From positions 1-52,303 of the forward strand of contig JAPLLF010000226.1 of the NCBI GenBank assembly GCA_026387715.1: a stretch of DNA of 52,303 bases, in the 5' to 3' direction. The notes under the pieces are model-generated. The model worked only from the letters and a program-made list of their open reading frames with translations, did no database searches and was not told the origin of the DNA. Below, in pieces: positions 40,531-49,895 of this stretch. The position numbers and the translations under genes are program-made. Within the stretch, counting starts at the first letter, position 1, and each line of letters begins with the position of its first letter. Source of the DNA: Pseudomonadota bacterium (GTDB lineage Bacteria > Myxococcota_A > Polyangia > Haliangiales > Haliangiaceae).

Positions 40531-41781
40531 CTACCGCTTGAGGTTGTTGATGTCCATCAGCATCTCGTCGGCCGTGGTCACCGTCTTGGCGTTCGCCTGG
40601 AAGGCGCGCTGGTAGGCGATCAACGTGACGAGCTCGGTCCCGAGATCGACGTTGCTGCCCTCGAGGGCCCCCGCGCTGATCGCGCCGCGCGAGCCGGCGC
40701 CCGCGGCGTCGATCAGGGCGTCGCCCGACGTGTTCGTCGCGGTCACCAGGCCGTTGCCGGCCCGCGCGAGGCCCTGCTCGTTGGTGAAGTCGGCGAGCGC
40801 GACCTGCGCGAGCGCGAGCCGGTCGCCGTTGTCGAACACGCCGGTGACCTTGCCGTCCTCGCTGATCGCGAGATCGATGAGCGTGCCGGCGCCGTGACCG
40901 TCGATGTCGACCCCGTTGATCGTCGACTGGTTGGTGTCGAACGACGTCGCGTTGTCGAACGTGAAGTTGATCACCTGGCCGGGCGTCGCGTTCGTGAAGC
41001 TCGCGGCCGACGACGTCATCGTCTGGTTGGTCAGCGCGCCGGTGGGGCTGAACGTCAGGGTGCCCGTCGCGATCTCCGTCGGCGTGCCCGCCGTGCCGCC
41101 GACCTCCCCGCCGTCGACCATGGCGTGCCACTCCCAGCCGCCGGTGCCGGTCGAGCGGAAGTAGACCTCCGCCCGGTGCGAGGCGCCGAGCGAGTCGTAG
41201 ACGGTCTGCGAGGTCGCGTAGTTCGACGTCGCGTTCGGCGCGGCGGGATCCCAGGGCGCCGTCGGCGGGACCTCGCTCGCGTCGAGGTTGAGGCTCATCT
41301 TGGCGCTCGTCGTCGCGACCGGCGGCGACTGCCGGCCGCCGAGCGCGAGGTCGCCGATGCTCGTCGACCGGGTGCCGGCCGAGTCGATCGCGTAGCCCTG
41401 CAGCTTGAGGCCGCGCGGGTCGACGACGGTGCCGGTGTTGTCGAGCGAGAACCGCCCGTCGCGGGTGTAGTACTGGCCGGACTTGCCGTCGTTGTTGCCC
41501 TGCACGACGAAGAAGCCCTTGCCGCGGATCGCCATGTCGAGCGGCGCGCCGGTCTGCTGGATCGAGCCCTGGTCGTACATCGTCTGCGTGCCGCCGAGCC
41601 GCACGCCGCCGCCGAGCCGCGACCCGCCGAGCTGGCCGCCGAGCACGTCGGCGAACTCCGCGCGGTTGCGCTTGTAGCCGACCGTCGACGTGTTCGCGAT
41701 GTTGTCGCCGATCACGCTGATCGCGTCGCCGTGTGCCTGGAGTCCGCTGATGCCGATGTAGAGACTGTTGGTGATGCTCAT
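40531..41781 (-). CDS. flgE: FlgE, flagellar hook protein
   Basis: The 416-residue protein starts SITNSLYIGISGLQAHGDAI with the DNIANTSTVGYKRNRAEFAD rod/hook motif, has GAPLDMAIRGKGFFVVQGNN, and ends EGSNVDLGTELVTLIAYQRA FQANAKTV-type. FlgE polymerises into the hook. Length is typical. Its start overlaps the flgD stop by 4 bp; a terminator follows. Confidence 0.97.
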   Translation of the reverse strand: MSITNSLYIGISGLQAHGDAISVIGDNIANTSTVGYKRNRAEFADVLGGQLGGSRLGGGVRLGGTQTMYDQGSIQQTGAPLDMAIRGKGFFVVQGNNDGKSGQYYTRDGRFSLDNTGTVVDPRGLKLQGYAIDSAGTRSTSIGDLALGGRQSPPVATTSAKMSLNLDASEVPPTAPWDPAAPNATSNYATSQTVYDSLGASHRAEVYFRSTGTGGWEWHAMVDGGEVGGTAGTPTEIATGTLTFSPTGALTNQTMTSSAASFTNATPGQVINFTFDNATSFDTNQSTINGVDIDGHGAGTLIDLAISEDGKVTGVFDNGDRLALAQVALADFTNEQGLARAGNGLVTATNTSGDALIDAAGAGSRGAISAGALEGSNVDLGTELVTLIAYQRAFQANAKTVTTADEMLMDINNLKR

Positions 41782-42449
41782 GAGGGGGTTCCTTGACCGG
41801 CCGAGCCGATCGTTCGAATGTCGGAAGGTGCGATGAGGACGCCGCCCATGCGCAGGCGCGGGCCGTCCGGGGTGAGCTCGATGGCGTCGATCGATCCGTG
41901 CCACCGCGACTGGATCGACGCGGTCGTGGCGCCGGGGTCGACCGCGATCTTGTAGCTGCCCGCGGGCACGAGCTGCCCGCTGGTGTCCCGCCCGTCCCAC
42001 GCGACGGTGGTCGAGGTCGTCCCGTCGGCGATCGGGATGCGCCGGAGCTCCTTGCCGTCGGCCCCGGTGATCACCACGGAGGCGCCCTTCATCGGGCCGG
42101 TCGCCGTGAGGTCGAGCGGTGGTGGCGGCGTGCCCGGGCGATCGATCGTGAAGTCGCCGGCGACGCCCTGGCAGTCGCGCCCGACGAGGTTCGACAGGCT
42201 CGCGCTGGCGTTCGACGCCTGCGCGGCCGCGAGCTCGGAGAGCGTCGAGTTGGTCTGCGCCGCCTGCTCGACGGCGGAGAACTGCGCGAGCTGCGCCACC
42301 ATGTCCGCGCCCGATTTCGGGTCGAGGGGATCCTGGTGCTGTAGCTGCGCCATGAACAGCTTGAGGAACTCGTCCTTGCTGCCCTTGGGGGTGGTGGTCT
42401 GCGCGGTCGAGGTCGTCGACGTCGCCGCGCTGAGGGCTTCGATGCTCAC
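41778..42449 (-). CDS. flgD: FlgD, hook-capping scaffold
   Basis: The 223-residue protein has the FlgD N-terminal signature KDEFLKLFMAQLQHQDPLDP, FSAVEQAAQTNSTLSELAAA, and a beta-rich C-terminal FlgD Ig-like region (VAWDGRDTSGQLVPAGSYKI). It caps the growing hook. GTG 42449 is coupled to the fliK stop. Confidence 0.95.
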   Translation of the reverse strand: MSIEALSAATSTTSTAQTTTPKGSKDEFLKLFMAQLQHQDPLDPKSGADMVAQLAQFSAVEQAAQTNSTLSELAAAQASNASASLSNLVGRDCQGVAGDFTIDRPGTPPPPLDLTATGPMKGASVVITGADGKELRRIPIADGTTSTTVAWDGRDTSGQLVPAGSYKIAVDPGATTASIQSRWHGSIDAIELTPDGPRLRMGGVLIAPSDIRTIGSAGQGTPS

Positions 42450-43786
42450 GACGTGGGCTCCTGCTCGTCCTGCTTGGACGGGTCTTGCGGGTGAGGTTGG
42501 TGACGCCGGTCGGGATCCGGCTGCGTGTCGAGTTCGTCGAGGGTGAGGCCCCGCGCACGCAGGGCGTCGTCGAGCAGCGCGGCGTTGCGCGCCACCGAGG
42601 CCCCGAGCTGATCGTTGGCGGTGCGCACCGTGGTGGTCACGTGCTCGCCCCGCACCGCGACGGTGACGACGACGCGATCGAGGTCGTCGCCGATCACGAG
42701 GTGGAGGTGGCTGGTCGCGGTGGCGAGCTCCTGCGGCGGAGCGTCGATCGGGGCGACGCTGGCGACCGCGGCGCTGCGCGGGACGTGGACGATCGGCACG
42801 CGCGCGGGCTCGGTGCCGACGCCGGCCAGCGCCCCGAGCGCGTCGACCGTCGGCGCGTCGTCGTCGTCGTCGTGGCCGTCGTCGTCGAGCTTCGCGAGGT
42901 CGTCGCGCTCGAGGTGACGTCCGCCGAGCGCGACCGCGGCGTCGATGAGGTCGCCGGCGGTGAGCTCGGGCGTCGGCGTGGTCGTCGCGGTCGTCGAGGC
43001 GGCGGCCGGGGTGCCCGGTGGGGTGACGATCGCGGCGAGCGCGGCGTCGACGTCCGCGACCGTGGTCTCCGGGATCGGCCCGGACGGCGCTGGTGCGGAG
43101 GGGGCCACCCGGGTGGGCGGGGTGGGCGTGGTGGACGTGGTGGACGTGGCGGCGACCGTGGGTGCCGTCGTGGTCGGCGATGTGGACGTGGCCGACGCCG
43201 CGGCGGCGGTCGGCGAGGCGCTGGTGGTGGTGGTGGTGGTGGTGGTGGTGGTGGTGGTGGTGGTGGGCGTGGGCGCGACGGGCGTGGCGGGCGGTGGTGC
43301 GAACGGCGCGCGCGGCGTGCGGGCGGTCGTGGCGAGCGGTACGAGCGAGGTCGCCGGCGTGGGCGAGGTCGCGTCGGAGGTCCCGCTCGCGACCTTCGGG
43401 GCGTCGATCAGCGCGGGATCGATCGTCGGCATGACGTCGGTGATCTCGGTGTCCGCAGGAGCGTCGAGCTTCTCGGTCTCGACGGCCGTCTTCGCCGCGA
43501 CGGCCGCGCTGTTCGGGATCACGTCGGTGACCTCGTCGAGCTGATCCGGATCGGTGACGGTCGGTTCGCCGTTGATCGCCGCGAGGTGGTCGCGGAGCGC
43601 GCGCTCGAGCGGCGTCGTCGCGTTGCGGCGCATCTCCGCCTGCGGGATCACCGGCTCCGGGGCCTGCTTCTTCGCGCGCAGCTTCTGGTAGTGCGCCTCG
43701 AAGTCGCCGCGATCGGAGGGCGCCTCGCGCGCGTGCTCGATGTTCGCGTCGCCGCGGTGGGCGGGCGCGCCGATCCGCGTCATCAT
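42446..43786 (-). CDS. fliK: FliK, hook-length control protein
   Basis: The 446-residue protein has a disordered Ala/Thr/Pro-rich middle, including an uninterrupted threonine run around residues 175-190 encoded by a trinucleotide repeat, and a C-terminal Flg_hook domain (about 350-425; LHLVIGDDLDRVVVTVAVRG, then RNAALLDDALRARGLTLDEL). FliK measures hook length and triggers the FlhB switch. The N-terminal EIDVEAHYQK-like part is weakly conserved, as usual. ATG 43786 overlaps the fliJ stop by 4 bp; position before flgD-flgE supports the identity. Confidence 0.88.
   Translation of the reverse strand: MMTRIGAPAHRGDANIEHAREAPSDRGDFEAHYQKLRAKKQAPEPVIPQAEMRRNATTPLERALRDHLAAINGEPTVTDPDQLDEVTDVIPNSAAVAAKTAVETEKLDAPADTEITDVMPTIDPALIDAPKVASGTSDATSPTPATSLVPLATTARTPRAPFAPPPATPVAPTPTTTTTTTTTTTTTTSASPTAAAASATSTSPTTTAPTVAATSTTSTTPTPPTRVAPSAPAPSGPIPETTVADVDAALAAIVTPPGTPAAASTTATTTPTPELTAGDLIDAAVALGGRHLERDDLAKLDDDGHDDDDDAPTVDALGALAGVGTEPARVPIVHVPRSAAVASVAPIDAPPQELATATSHLHLVIGDDLDRVVVTVAVRGEHVTTTVRTANDQLGASVARNAALLDDALRARGLTLDELDTQPDPDRRHQPHPQDPSKQDEQEPTS
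43222..43266 (-). repeat. Fifteen-copy TGG trinucleotide repeat inside fliK
   Basis: An uninterrupted run of TGG on the plus strand reads as ACC threonine codons in fliK. Slippage would change the length of the linker in steps of one residue without shifting the frame. Confidence 0.9.
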
Positions 43787-44214
43787 CGGCGCCTCGAGGC
43801 GAGGTCGTCGGTGCCGCGCTGCTCGGCGCGCGCCTCGCGCACGTAGCGCTCGTCGTCGGACAGCTCGACGAGCTTCTCGGCCGTGCGGAGTTGCCGCGTG
43901 CGCTCGCGCAGGCGCGCGGCGGTGAGGTCGACGACCGCGGAGGCGTCGGCGTGCGCGGTCGCGGCGTTGGCGATCGCGCCCCGCTGGGCGACGATGCCGT
44001 CGGCGACGAGGTCGAGCTCGTACACGGTGCGGGCGGCGGCGAGCGCGCGGTGCGCGTCCTCGAGGACCTCCCCGAGCAGGTCGTGTTCGGAGCGGAGCCG
44101 CGCGGCCACGCCATCGCGCGCGTTTGCGGCGACGGAGTGTTCGGCGGCGGCGACGTCGCGGAGCCTGGTCCGGACGGCGCGGAGGGCGCGGATGGCGCGG
44201 GGATTGATCGTCAC
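43783..44214 (-). CDS. fliJ: FliJ-like export chaperone escort
   Basis: The 143-residue protein is a long helical coiled coil rich in Arg, Ala and Glu (AVRTRLRDVAAAEHSVAANA and RLRERTRQLRTAEKLVEL), the FliJ pattern. FliJ is the stalk-like partner of the FliI ATPase and recycles export chaperones. Sequence conservation is low, so the name relies on gene order fliI-fliJ-fliK and on size. It overlaps both neighbours by 4 bp. Confidence 0.85.
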   Translation of the reverse strand: MTINPRAIRALRAVRTRLRDVAAAEHSVAANARDGVAARLRSEHDLLGEVLEDAHRALAAARTVYELDLVADGIVAQRGAIANAATAHADASAVVDLTAARLRERTRQLRTAEKLVELSDDERYVREARAEQRGTDDLASRRR

Positions 44215-45518
44215 AGCGTGATCTCCTCTCCGACCGCGGCGGCGAGCTCGCGGATCGTGGTGTCGTAGGTGGTGGGTTCGTAGGGTGCCTGGCGTGCCCA
44301 GCTGTCGACGCGATCACCGACGGCGAGGGCGATGTCGAGCGCCGGGTTGACCCCGGCGGTGTAGGCGCCGAGCGACTGCAGCTCGACGGCCTGCTTGCGG
44401 CGGGCGAGCAGCTCGCGCGACTTGATCGCGAGGCGCGCGCACGCCGGCTTGGAGACGCGCCGCGAGACGCGCGACGCGCTCGCGAGGATGTCGACGGCGG
44501 GGAACTGACCGCGACCGGCGAGGTCGCGGTTGAGCACGATGTGCGCGTCGAGCAGCGAGCGCGCCGAGTCGGCGACCGGGTCGCTGAGGTCGTCGCCCTC
44601 GACGAGCACGGTGTAGAACGCGGTGATCGCGCCGCCGGCGTCGCGCGGGGCGACGCGCTCGAGCAGGCGCGGCAGGGTCGCGAACACGCTCGGCGGATAG
44701 CCCTTCGTCGCGGGCGGCTCGCCGAGGGCGAGGCCGAGCTCGCGGAGCGCCATCGCGTAGCGCGTCAGGGAGTCGAGCACGAGCAAGACGTTCTTGCCGC
44801 GGTCGCGGAAGTACTCGGCGATCGCGGTCGCCGCCTGCGCGCCGCGGATGCGCTCGAGCGGGGAGCGATCGGCGGTCGCGGCCACGATCACCATCCGGTC
44901 GCGCCGCGTCGCCGACAGCAGCTCGCGGACCTCGCGGCCGCGCTCGCCGACGAGCCCGACGACGATCACGTCCGCGTCGGCCTGGCTCGCGATCTGCTCG
45001 ACGAGCACGCTCTTGCCGCAGCCGGCGCCCGCGAAGATGCCGACGCGCTGGCCACGCCCGCACGTCAGCAGGCCGTCGATCACGCGGACCCCGGTGTCGA
45101 AGCGATGCTCGACCTCGCCGCGCTCGTCGATCGGCAGCGCGCCGCCGTCGACGACCACGCGCTCGCGGCAGATCGGCGGCGGGCCACCGTCGAGGGGGTT
45201 GCCGAACGGATCGATCAAGCGGCCGACGAGCGCGTCGCCGACCGGCAACGTCGCGATCGCGGGCCGCAGCCGCGCGAGCGCGCCGGGGGCGATGCGCTTC
45301 GCGGGCTGGAGCGGGATCGACAGCAGCACGCTGCCGCGGAACCCGACGACCTCGCACGCGATGCTAACCCCGCTGCCGGTCTCGACCTCGAGGATGTCGC
45401 CCAGCTCGCCGCCCGTCATCGCGACCTGCACGATCGTGCCGGCGACCTCGACGACCCGCCCGAGGGGCTGCGGCCTGGTCCACGACGACACGAGCGACGG
45501 CAGCGCGGAGAACGTCAC
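44211..45518 (-). CDS. fliI: FliI, flagellar export ATPase
   Basis: This 435-residue F1-beta-like ATPase has Walker A GAGCGKS (164-170), VGLVGERGREVRELL, Walker B NVLLVLDSLTRYA, and the GYPPSVFATLPRLLERV motif specific to type III ATPases. It powers and primes protein export together with FliH and FliJ. GTG 45518 is used; fliH ends 9 bp upstream. Confidence 0.97.
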   Translation of the reverse strand: MTFSALPSLVSSWTRPQPLGRVVEVAGTIVQVAMTGGELGDILEVETGSGVSIACEVVGFRGSVLLSIPLQPAKRIAPGALARLRPAIATLPVGDALVGRLIDPFGNPLDGGPPPICRERVVVDGGALPIDERGEVEHRFDTGVRVIDGLLTCGRGQRVGIFAGAGCGKSVLVEQIASQADADVIVVGLVGERGREVRELLSATRRDRMVIVAATADRSPLERIRGAQAATAIAEYFRDRGKNVLLVLDSLTRYAMALRELGLALGEPPATKGYPPSVFATLPRLLERVAPRDAGGAITAFYTVLVEGDDLSDPVADSARSLLDAHIVLNRDLAGRGQFPAVDILASASRVSRRVSKPACARLAIKSRELLARRKQAVELQSLGAYTAGVNPALDIALAVGDRVDSWARQAPYEPTTYDTTIRELAAAVGEEITL

Positions 45519-45527
45519 GAGCTCGAG

Positions 45528-46115
45528 CTATTGCAGCTCGCGGGCCGAGGCCAGCTCGGCGGTGATCGCGCTGCGCAGGTCATCCAGGCGGTTCCGCCAC
45601 GCATGCGTCAAGTCGCGCTCGCCACCGCGGATGCGGATGTCGCCCGGGTTGACGGTGTCGTCGCCGACGACGGTGATCGCGGCGTCGCCGACCGCCTCAC
45701 ATGCCGCCTCGACCTCCGAGGGATGGACGGAGGCCACCGCCTTGCCCCCCTCACCCTCGAGCCAGCCGCGGATCACCGGGGCGAGCCGCTCGCGGCTCTC
45801 CAGGGTTCCCAGCCACGCCTCGATCACGGTGATCGCCGCCGCCGCGACGAGGTCGGCGAGCTCGCCGGCCCGGGCGTCCTTCGCGGTCGCGCAGCCAGCG
45901 GCGAGCTTCGTGAGGGTGTCGCGCAGCGCCGCGGTCTCCTGGAGGCCCGCGTCGCGCCCCGCGACCATCGCGGCCTGGCGCGCGGCGGCGTTCTCCGCGA
46001 CGTGGTCGATCACCACGGGTCGCGGTCCGAGCGTGGGCAGGGACGCTCCCATCGGGGAGATCGTCGCCGCCGCGATCGCTTGCAGGAAGGGGACGATGTC
46101 GCTCGTCTCGCTCAT
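45528..46115 (-). CDS. fliH: FliH, export ATPase regulator
   Basis: The 195-residue protein has an Ala/Arg-rich helical region (about 38-80) and a C-terminal FliH/YscL-like domain with VIRGWLEGEGGKAVASVHPS and IRIRGGERDLTHAWRNRLDD. It dimerises, binds FliI and links it to the C ring. It overlaps fliG by 4 bp. Conservation is modest, but order and fold agree. Confidence 0.88.
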   Translation of the reverse strand: MSETSDIVPFLQAIAAATISPMGASLPTLGPRPVVIDHVAENAAARQAAMVAGRDAGLQETAALRDTLTKLAAGCATAKDARAGELADLVAAAAITVIEAWLGTLESRERLAPVIRGWLEGEGGKAVASVHPSEVEAACEAVGDAAITVVGDDTVNPGDIRIRGGERDLTHAWRNRLDDLRSAITAELASARELQ

Positions 46116-47152
46116 CCGGCACCTCGCTCGGGCATCGTGAGCTTGCCCTCGGCGGCGAGCCGCATCGCGGCCTCGACGACCTCACGCTGGGCGTTCTCGA
46201 CCTCCGACACCCGCTTGGGCGGCGCCGCCTGGAGATCGTCGCGCAGCGTGCCGGACGCGCGCTGCGACAACGACGACAGGAAGTGCTCGCGGAGCTCGCT
46301 CGGGGCGGTCTGCAGCGCCACGACGAGCGTGTCGCTCTGGACGTTGCGGAGGAGCAGGCCGAGCTCGCGCGGTGCGATCTCGATGAGATCCTCGAACGTG
46401 AACATCGCCTCGCGGATGCGCGTCGCGACGGACTGATCGCGGTCGCCGATCTTCTCGAGCAGCCGATCGCCGTCCTCGCTCGTCATCTCGTTGACGATCG
46501 ACGCCGAGAACGCGAGCCCGTCGAACTCCGCGCGCTGATCGCTGGTCGCGAGGCCGCCGGCGGCCTCGAGGGCGCGCACGAGGCTCTCGGACGCCTCGGT
46601 GACCGCGTGCTCGGGGATCTCGTCGAGCTCGGCGATCCGGCCGGCGAGATCCGCGCCGACCTCCGCATCCATGAGCGCGAGCACGCGCGCCGCGATCGAC
46701 GCCGGCAGCTGGGTGAGGATGCAGGCGGCGATCTGGGGGTGCTCCTCGGCGAGCAGCATCGCGAGCGCGTTGGCGCGCGCGGTGCGCAGCAGCACGAGCG
46801 GCTCGGGCGTGGGCGGCGGCGCCGCGCCGAACAGCTTGAGCGCCTTGTCGGAGCCGAGCGCGCGATCCACGAGCTTGCGCACGTAGGCGGTGCCCCCGCC
46901 GCGCACCAGCGCCATCGGGCCGGTGATGTCGCGCTCGAGGTCCTCGAGCACGCTGGCGATCGTCTCGCCCTCGATCTCGCCGAGTTCGTCGACGGCCTCG
47001 CACAGCCGGCGGATCTCGGCGTTCGGCAGCTTCGAGAGCACCTGGGCGGCCACCTCCTCGTCGAGCGAGAGCAGGGCGATCGCGGCCTTGCGCGGGCCGT
47101 AGATGTCGAGGCCCGGCTTCACGGGAGGTGTCGTCACCTTCAAGATCGCCAT
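46112..47152 (-). CDS. fliG: FliG, motor switch and torque protein
   Basis: The 346-residue protein has the three FliG domains: N-terminal (KAAIALLSLDEEVAAQVLSK), middle with EEHPQIAACILTQLP, the EHPQ motif contacting FliM, and C-terminal with MFTFEDLIEIAPRELGLLLR and FLSSLSQRASGTLRDDLQ, containing the charged torque helix. It begins immediately after the fliF stop with no gap, and overlaps fliH. Confidence 0.97.
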   Translation of the reverse strand: MAILKVTTPPVKPGLDIYGPRKAAIALLSLDEEVAAQVLSKLPNAEIRRLCEAVDELGEIEGETIASVLEDLERDITGPMALVRGGGTAYVRKLVDRALGSDKALKLFGAAPPPTPEPLVLLRTARANALAMLLAEEHPQIAACILTQLPASIAARVLALMDAEVGADLAGRIAELDEIPEHAVTEASESLVRALEAAGGLATSDQRAEFDGLAFSASIVNEMTSEDGDRLLEKIGDRDQSVATRIREAMFTFEDLIEIAPRELGLLLRNVQSDTLVVALQTAPSELREHFLSSLSQRASGTLRDDLQAAPPKRVSEVENAQREVVEAAMRLAAEGKLTMPERGAG

Positions 47153-48712
47153 CTACTTCGCTCCCTTGGGTGCAGGTTCCTGCAGCCATGCTGTCAACAC
47201 TTCGGCGGCGCGCTCGACGTCGCCGCGCACCACGTCGAGCACGCGGTCCTGGACCGGCCGGCCCGCGGGCAACCCGAGCGGTTCGTCGGCGCTGGGGGCG
47301 TCGAGCGCGCGCTCGAAGTCGCGCGCGTTCATCGGCGCCTTGAGCTGGTACGCCAGGTTGCGCGGCGCCCGACGGCGGCGCGCGCGGCCGCGCATCATCG
47401 CGACCAGGACGAGGACGACGAACAGGCCACCGCCGGCCGCGGCGATCGTCGTGATCGGCAACCCCGCCGGCGGCGGGACGGCGGCGGCCGCGTCGAGCAC
47501 GGCCTCGGCGTCCGGCGCGAACGGCAACGCGCGCAGCTCGAGCTTGTCGCCACGGGTGGCGTCGAGCCCGGCCGCCTGCGTCGCGATCGCCACCAGCTCG
47601 GCGATCTCCTTGTCGTCGCGCGGGACCGGCTTGCCGTCGACGGTCTTGTAGTCGACGACGACCGCGAGGCGGAGCTTCTGCAGCTTCGAGTCGGGCTTCG
47701 TGGTCTGGCGGACCGTGCGGCTGACCTCGTAGTTCTTCGCCTCGGTCAGCTTCTGCGCGCCCGCCGCGGCGACGGCGGCGCCCTGGAGGTTGCCCGGCGT
47801 GCCGGTGAGGCCGGTGGTCCCGCCGGCCGCCGCGGCGGGGCCCTCGACGGTGCGCGACTCGCTGCGGATCGCCTGCTTGTCCTTGTCGAAGAACTCCTCG
47901 GTCTCGGACACCTTGCTCTCGTCGACCTCGGCGGTGGCGACGACCGACACCTTGCCAGCGCCGACGACGCGCTCGAGCATGGAGCGCACGCGCGACGCCA
48001 CGTTGTGCTCGATGGTCGCCTGCCGATCCGCCGCCGTCGTCTCGCCGGCCTCGAGGAGGTTGCCGTGGTTGTCGACGACGACGACCTGCTCGGCGCGCAG
48101 CCCCTCGATGCTCGCGGCGACCAGCTGACGGACCCCGCGGACCTGCTCGGAGGTGAGCTGCTGGCCGGCGTGCAGGTGGAGGGCGACCGACGCGGACGGC
48201 GGCTCCTCGTGATCCTTGAACACCGAGCGCTTGCCGAGCGCGAGGTGCACGCGGGCGCTCTCGACCTGCGCGAGCGACGCGATGCTCCGCGCGAGCTCGC
48301 CCTGCAGCGCGCGCCGGTACTTGACCTGCTCGGTGAAGCTCGACTCGCCGAGGCTCGAGCCGTCGAACAGCTCGAAGCCCTTACCCCCGTGGGGCAAGCC
48401 GGCGCTGGCCGCGAGCGCGCGCGCCTCGTCGGCGCGATCCGCGGGCACCTCCAGCTTGGTGCCGGTCATCCGCGCCGGGATGTTCGCGGCCTCGAGGCGG
48501 GTGTGCAGATCGTGGACGTCGTCGGGCGAGGCCCCGGCCGCGAGCTCGACCCACGACTCGCCCTTGGCGATGAACGTGGTCCAGCCGACCACGCCGAGGA
48601 TGCCGAGCACGACGAGGATCGCGAGGAGCCGGCGGCCCTTCGGCTGCTTGCCCCACAGATCCTTGGCCTGGCCGAGGACCTGAAGCACCGCTGGTTTCGC
48701 TACATCTGCCAT
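47153..48712 (-). CDS. fliF: FliF, MS-ring protein
   Basis: The 519-residue protein has two transmembrane helices (about 27-47 and 428-448), with the YscJ/FliF ring-building motif region between (FTEQVKYRRALQGELARSIA, VESARVHLALGKRSVF) and the RTVRQTTKPDSKLQKLRLAV VVD-type stretch before the second helix. The C-terminal cytosolic tail should bind FliG. It forms the basal-body MS ring, the first structure built. It is 3 bp after fliE. Confidence 0.97.
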   Translation of the reverse strand: MADVAKPAVLQVLGQAKDLWGKQPKGRRLLAILVVLGILGVVGWTTFIAKGESWVELAAGASPDDVHDLHTRLEAANIPARMTGTKLEVPADRADEARALAASAGLPHGGKGFELFDGSSLGESSFTEQVKYRRALQGELARSIASLAQVESARVHLALGKRSVFKDHEEPPSASVALHLHAGQQLTSEQVRGVRQLVAASIEGLRAEQVVVVDNHGNLLEAGETTAADRQATIEHNVASRVRSMLERVVGAGKVSVVATAEVDESKVSETEEFFDKDKQAIRSESRTVEGPAAAAGGTTGLTGTPGNLQGAAVAAAGAQKLTEAKNYEVSRTVRQTTKPDSKLQKLRLAVVVDYKTVDGKPVPRDDKEIAELVAIATQAAGLDATRGDKLELRALPFAPDAEAVLDAAAAVPPPAGLPITTIAAAGGGLFVVLVLVAMMRGRARRRRAPRNLAYQLKAPMNARDFERALDAPSADEPLGLPAGRPVQDRVLDVVRGDVERAAEVLTAWLQEPAPKGAK

Positions 48713-48715
48713 GGC

Positions 48716-49021
48716 TTACACCTGCGTGTTCATCAGTTCGCGATAGGCCTCGAGGGCCTTGGACTTGAGCGTCGTCGCGTAGCGGACGGCGATGTTGGCC
48801 TTCTCGCTCGCGATGATGACCTCGTGGATGCCCATCGCGGGATCGTTGGCCGCGAACTGCGCGTCGGCCTTGGTCGCCGCGGTCTCGAGGTTCTTGGCGT
48901 CGCGTAGCGCGCCGAGGAACGAGCCCGCGAAGTCCTGCTCGGCCGGCGCCGTGCGCGTCGTGCCCGGCGTGCTCGTGATCGATGCCAGCGACGGCGCGAC
49001 GATCGGCCCGATCGCGCTCAT
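48716..49021 (-). CDS. fliE: FliE, MS ring-rod junction protein
   Basis: The 101-residue protein has the FliE pattern: a Gly/Ser/Thr-rich N-terminus, then FAGSFLGALRDAKNLETAAT and VIIASEKANIAVRYATTLKS with the terminal KALEAYRELMNTQV. It connects FliF to the rod. It overlaps flgC by 4 bp. Confidence 0.95.
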   Translation of the reverse strand: MSAIGPIVAPSLASITSTPGTTRTAPAEQDFAGSFLGALRDAKNLETAATKADAQFAANDPAMGIHEVIIASEKANIAVRYATTLKSKALEAYRELMNTQV

Positions 49022-49440
49022 CGGCCGATCCCCAGCGCGCGCTCGGCCATGTTGACGGCGGTCGTCATCGACGTGATGCCGGCCTCGTACGCGCGGGACG
49101 CGGTGATCATGTCGACCATCTCCTCGACGGGATTGATGTTCGGATACGCGACGTAGCCCTGGGCGTTCGCCTGCGGGTGCCCGGGGTCGTACTCGAGCCG
49201 CGGTGGCTTGGTGTCCTGGGTGATCGACGACACGGCGACGCCGCGGACGGCGTTGGCGAACGGGCCGTCGACGCCCGGCACGGGCACGGCGGACACGACA
49301 AGCGAGCGGCGCTGATACGGCCCGCCGGTCGCGCTCTGCGTGGTCTGGGCGTTGGCGAGGTTCGACGACGCGACGTTCATCTTCGTGCGCTGCGCCGACA
49401 GCCCGGAGGCCGAAACCTCCATCGCGGTGAAGAAGTCCAT
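49018..49440 (-). CDS. flgC: FlgC, proximal rod protein
   Basis: The 140-residue protein starts MDFFTAMEVSASGLSAQRTK with the SSNLANAQTT rod motif, has YPNINPVEEMVDMITASRAY and ends MTTAVNMAERALGIGR. This is the canonical FlgC sequence and size. It begins 2 bp after flgB. Confidence 0.97.
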   Translation of the reverse strand: MDFFTAMEVSASGLSAQRTKMNVASSNLANAQTTQSATGGPYQRRSLVVSAVPVPGVDGPFANAVRGVAVSSITQDTKPPRLEYDPGHPQANAQGYVAYPNINPVEEMVDMITASRAYEAGITSMTTAVNMAERALGIGR

Positions 49441-49442
49441 GG

Positions 49443-49772
49443 CTAACCCCCATCTCCGGCGGCGTACTTGAGCAGCGCGAGCCGCCGGGACACGAGCTCG
49501 GTGCTCGTGGCGTAGCGCGCCCGGTTGGCGTCGATCTTGGACATCTCGCGCTCGAGCGACACCGCGTTGCCGTCGGGGCCGACCAGCTGGCCACCGTCGT
49601 CGAACGCGGTGACGACCTCGCCGGTGCTGCGGTCGAGGTCCATCGGGCGATAGCCCGGGGTGTCGAGGTTGGCGATGTTGCCGGCGAGCACGGTGTGGCG
49701 CTCGCGATGGAACGTCAGCGCGGACTCGAGCTGATTGATCGTACCGAGGTCGATGGCCACGGAGCCAATCAC
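49443..49772 (-). CDS. flgB: FlgB, proximal rod protein
   Basis: The protein has about 109 residues with INQLESALTFHRERHTVLAG NIANLDTPGYRP-type start and a C-terminal NRARYATSTELVSRRLALLK, matching FlgB. Three in-frame starts are possible: TTG 49778, GTG 49772 and GTG 49760; none has a strong Shine-Dalgarno, and 49772 is a compromise. It is the first gene of the flagellar run, divergent from the PAS-DHp gene, with the promoter expected between 49780 and 49895. Confidence 0.9.
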   Translation of the reverse strand: MIGSVAIDLGTINQLESALTFHRERHTVLAGNIANLDTPGYRPMDLDRSTGEVVTAFDDGGQLVGPDGNAVSLEREMSKIDANRARYATSTELVSRRLALLKYAAGDGG

Positions 49773-49895
49773 CAGCAAGTCGCGGGCCGATCACGAAGTC
49801 GAGGATCGGCAAAGGGTTGCGTAGATCGCCCCCCTGGGAAGGATGAGGACCGTCGGCGGCCTTGACGTGATCGTCACCCGGTCGAATCCCGCATT

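Noticed and set aside
49780-49895. Sigma-54 promoter for flgB
   Set aside because: GG/GC pairs are present, but the best candidates have the wrong spacing or miss the TGGCAC and TTGC cores, so no call is made.
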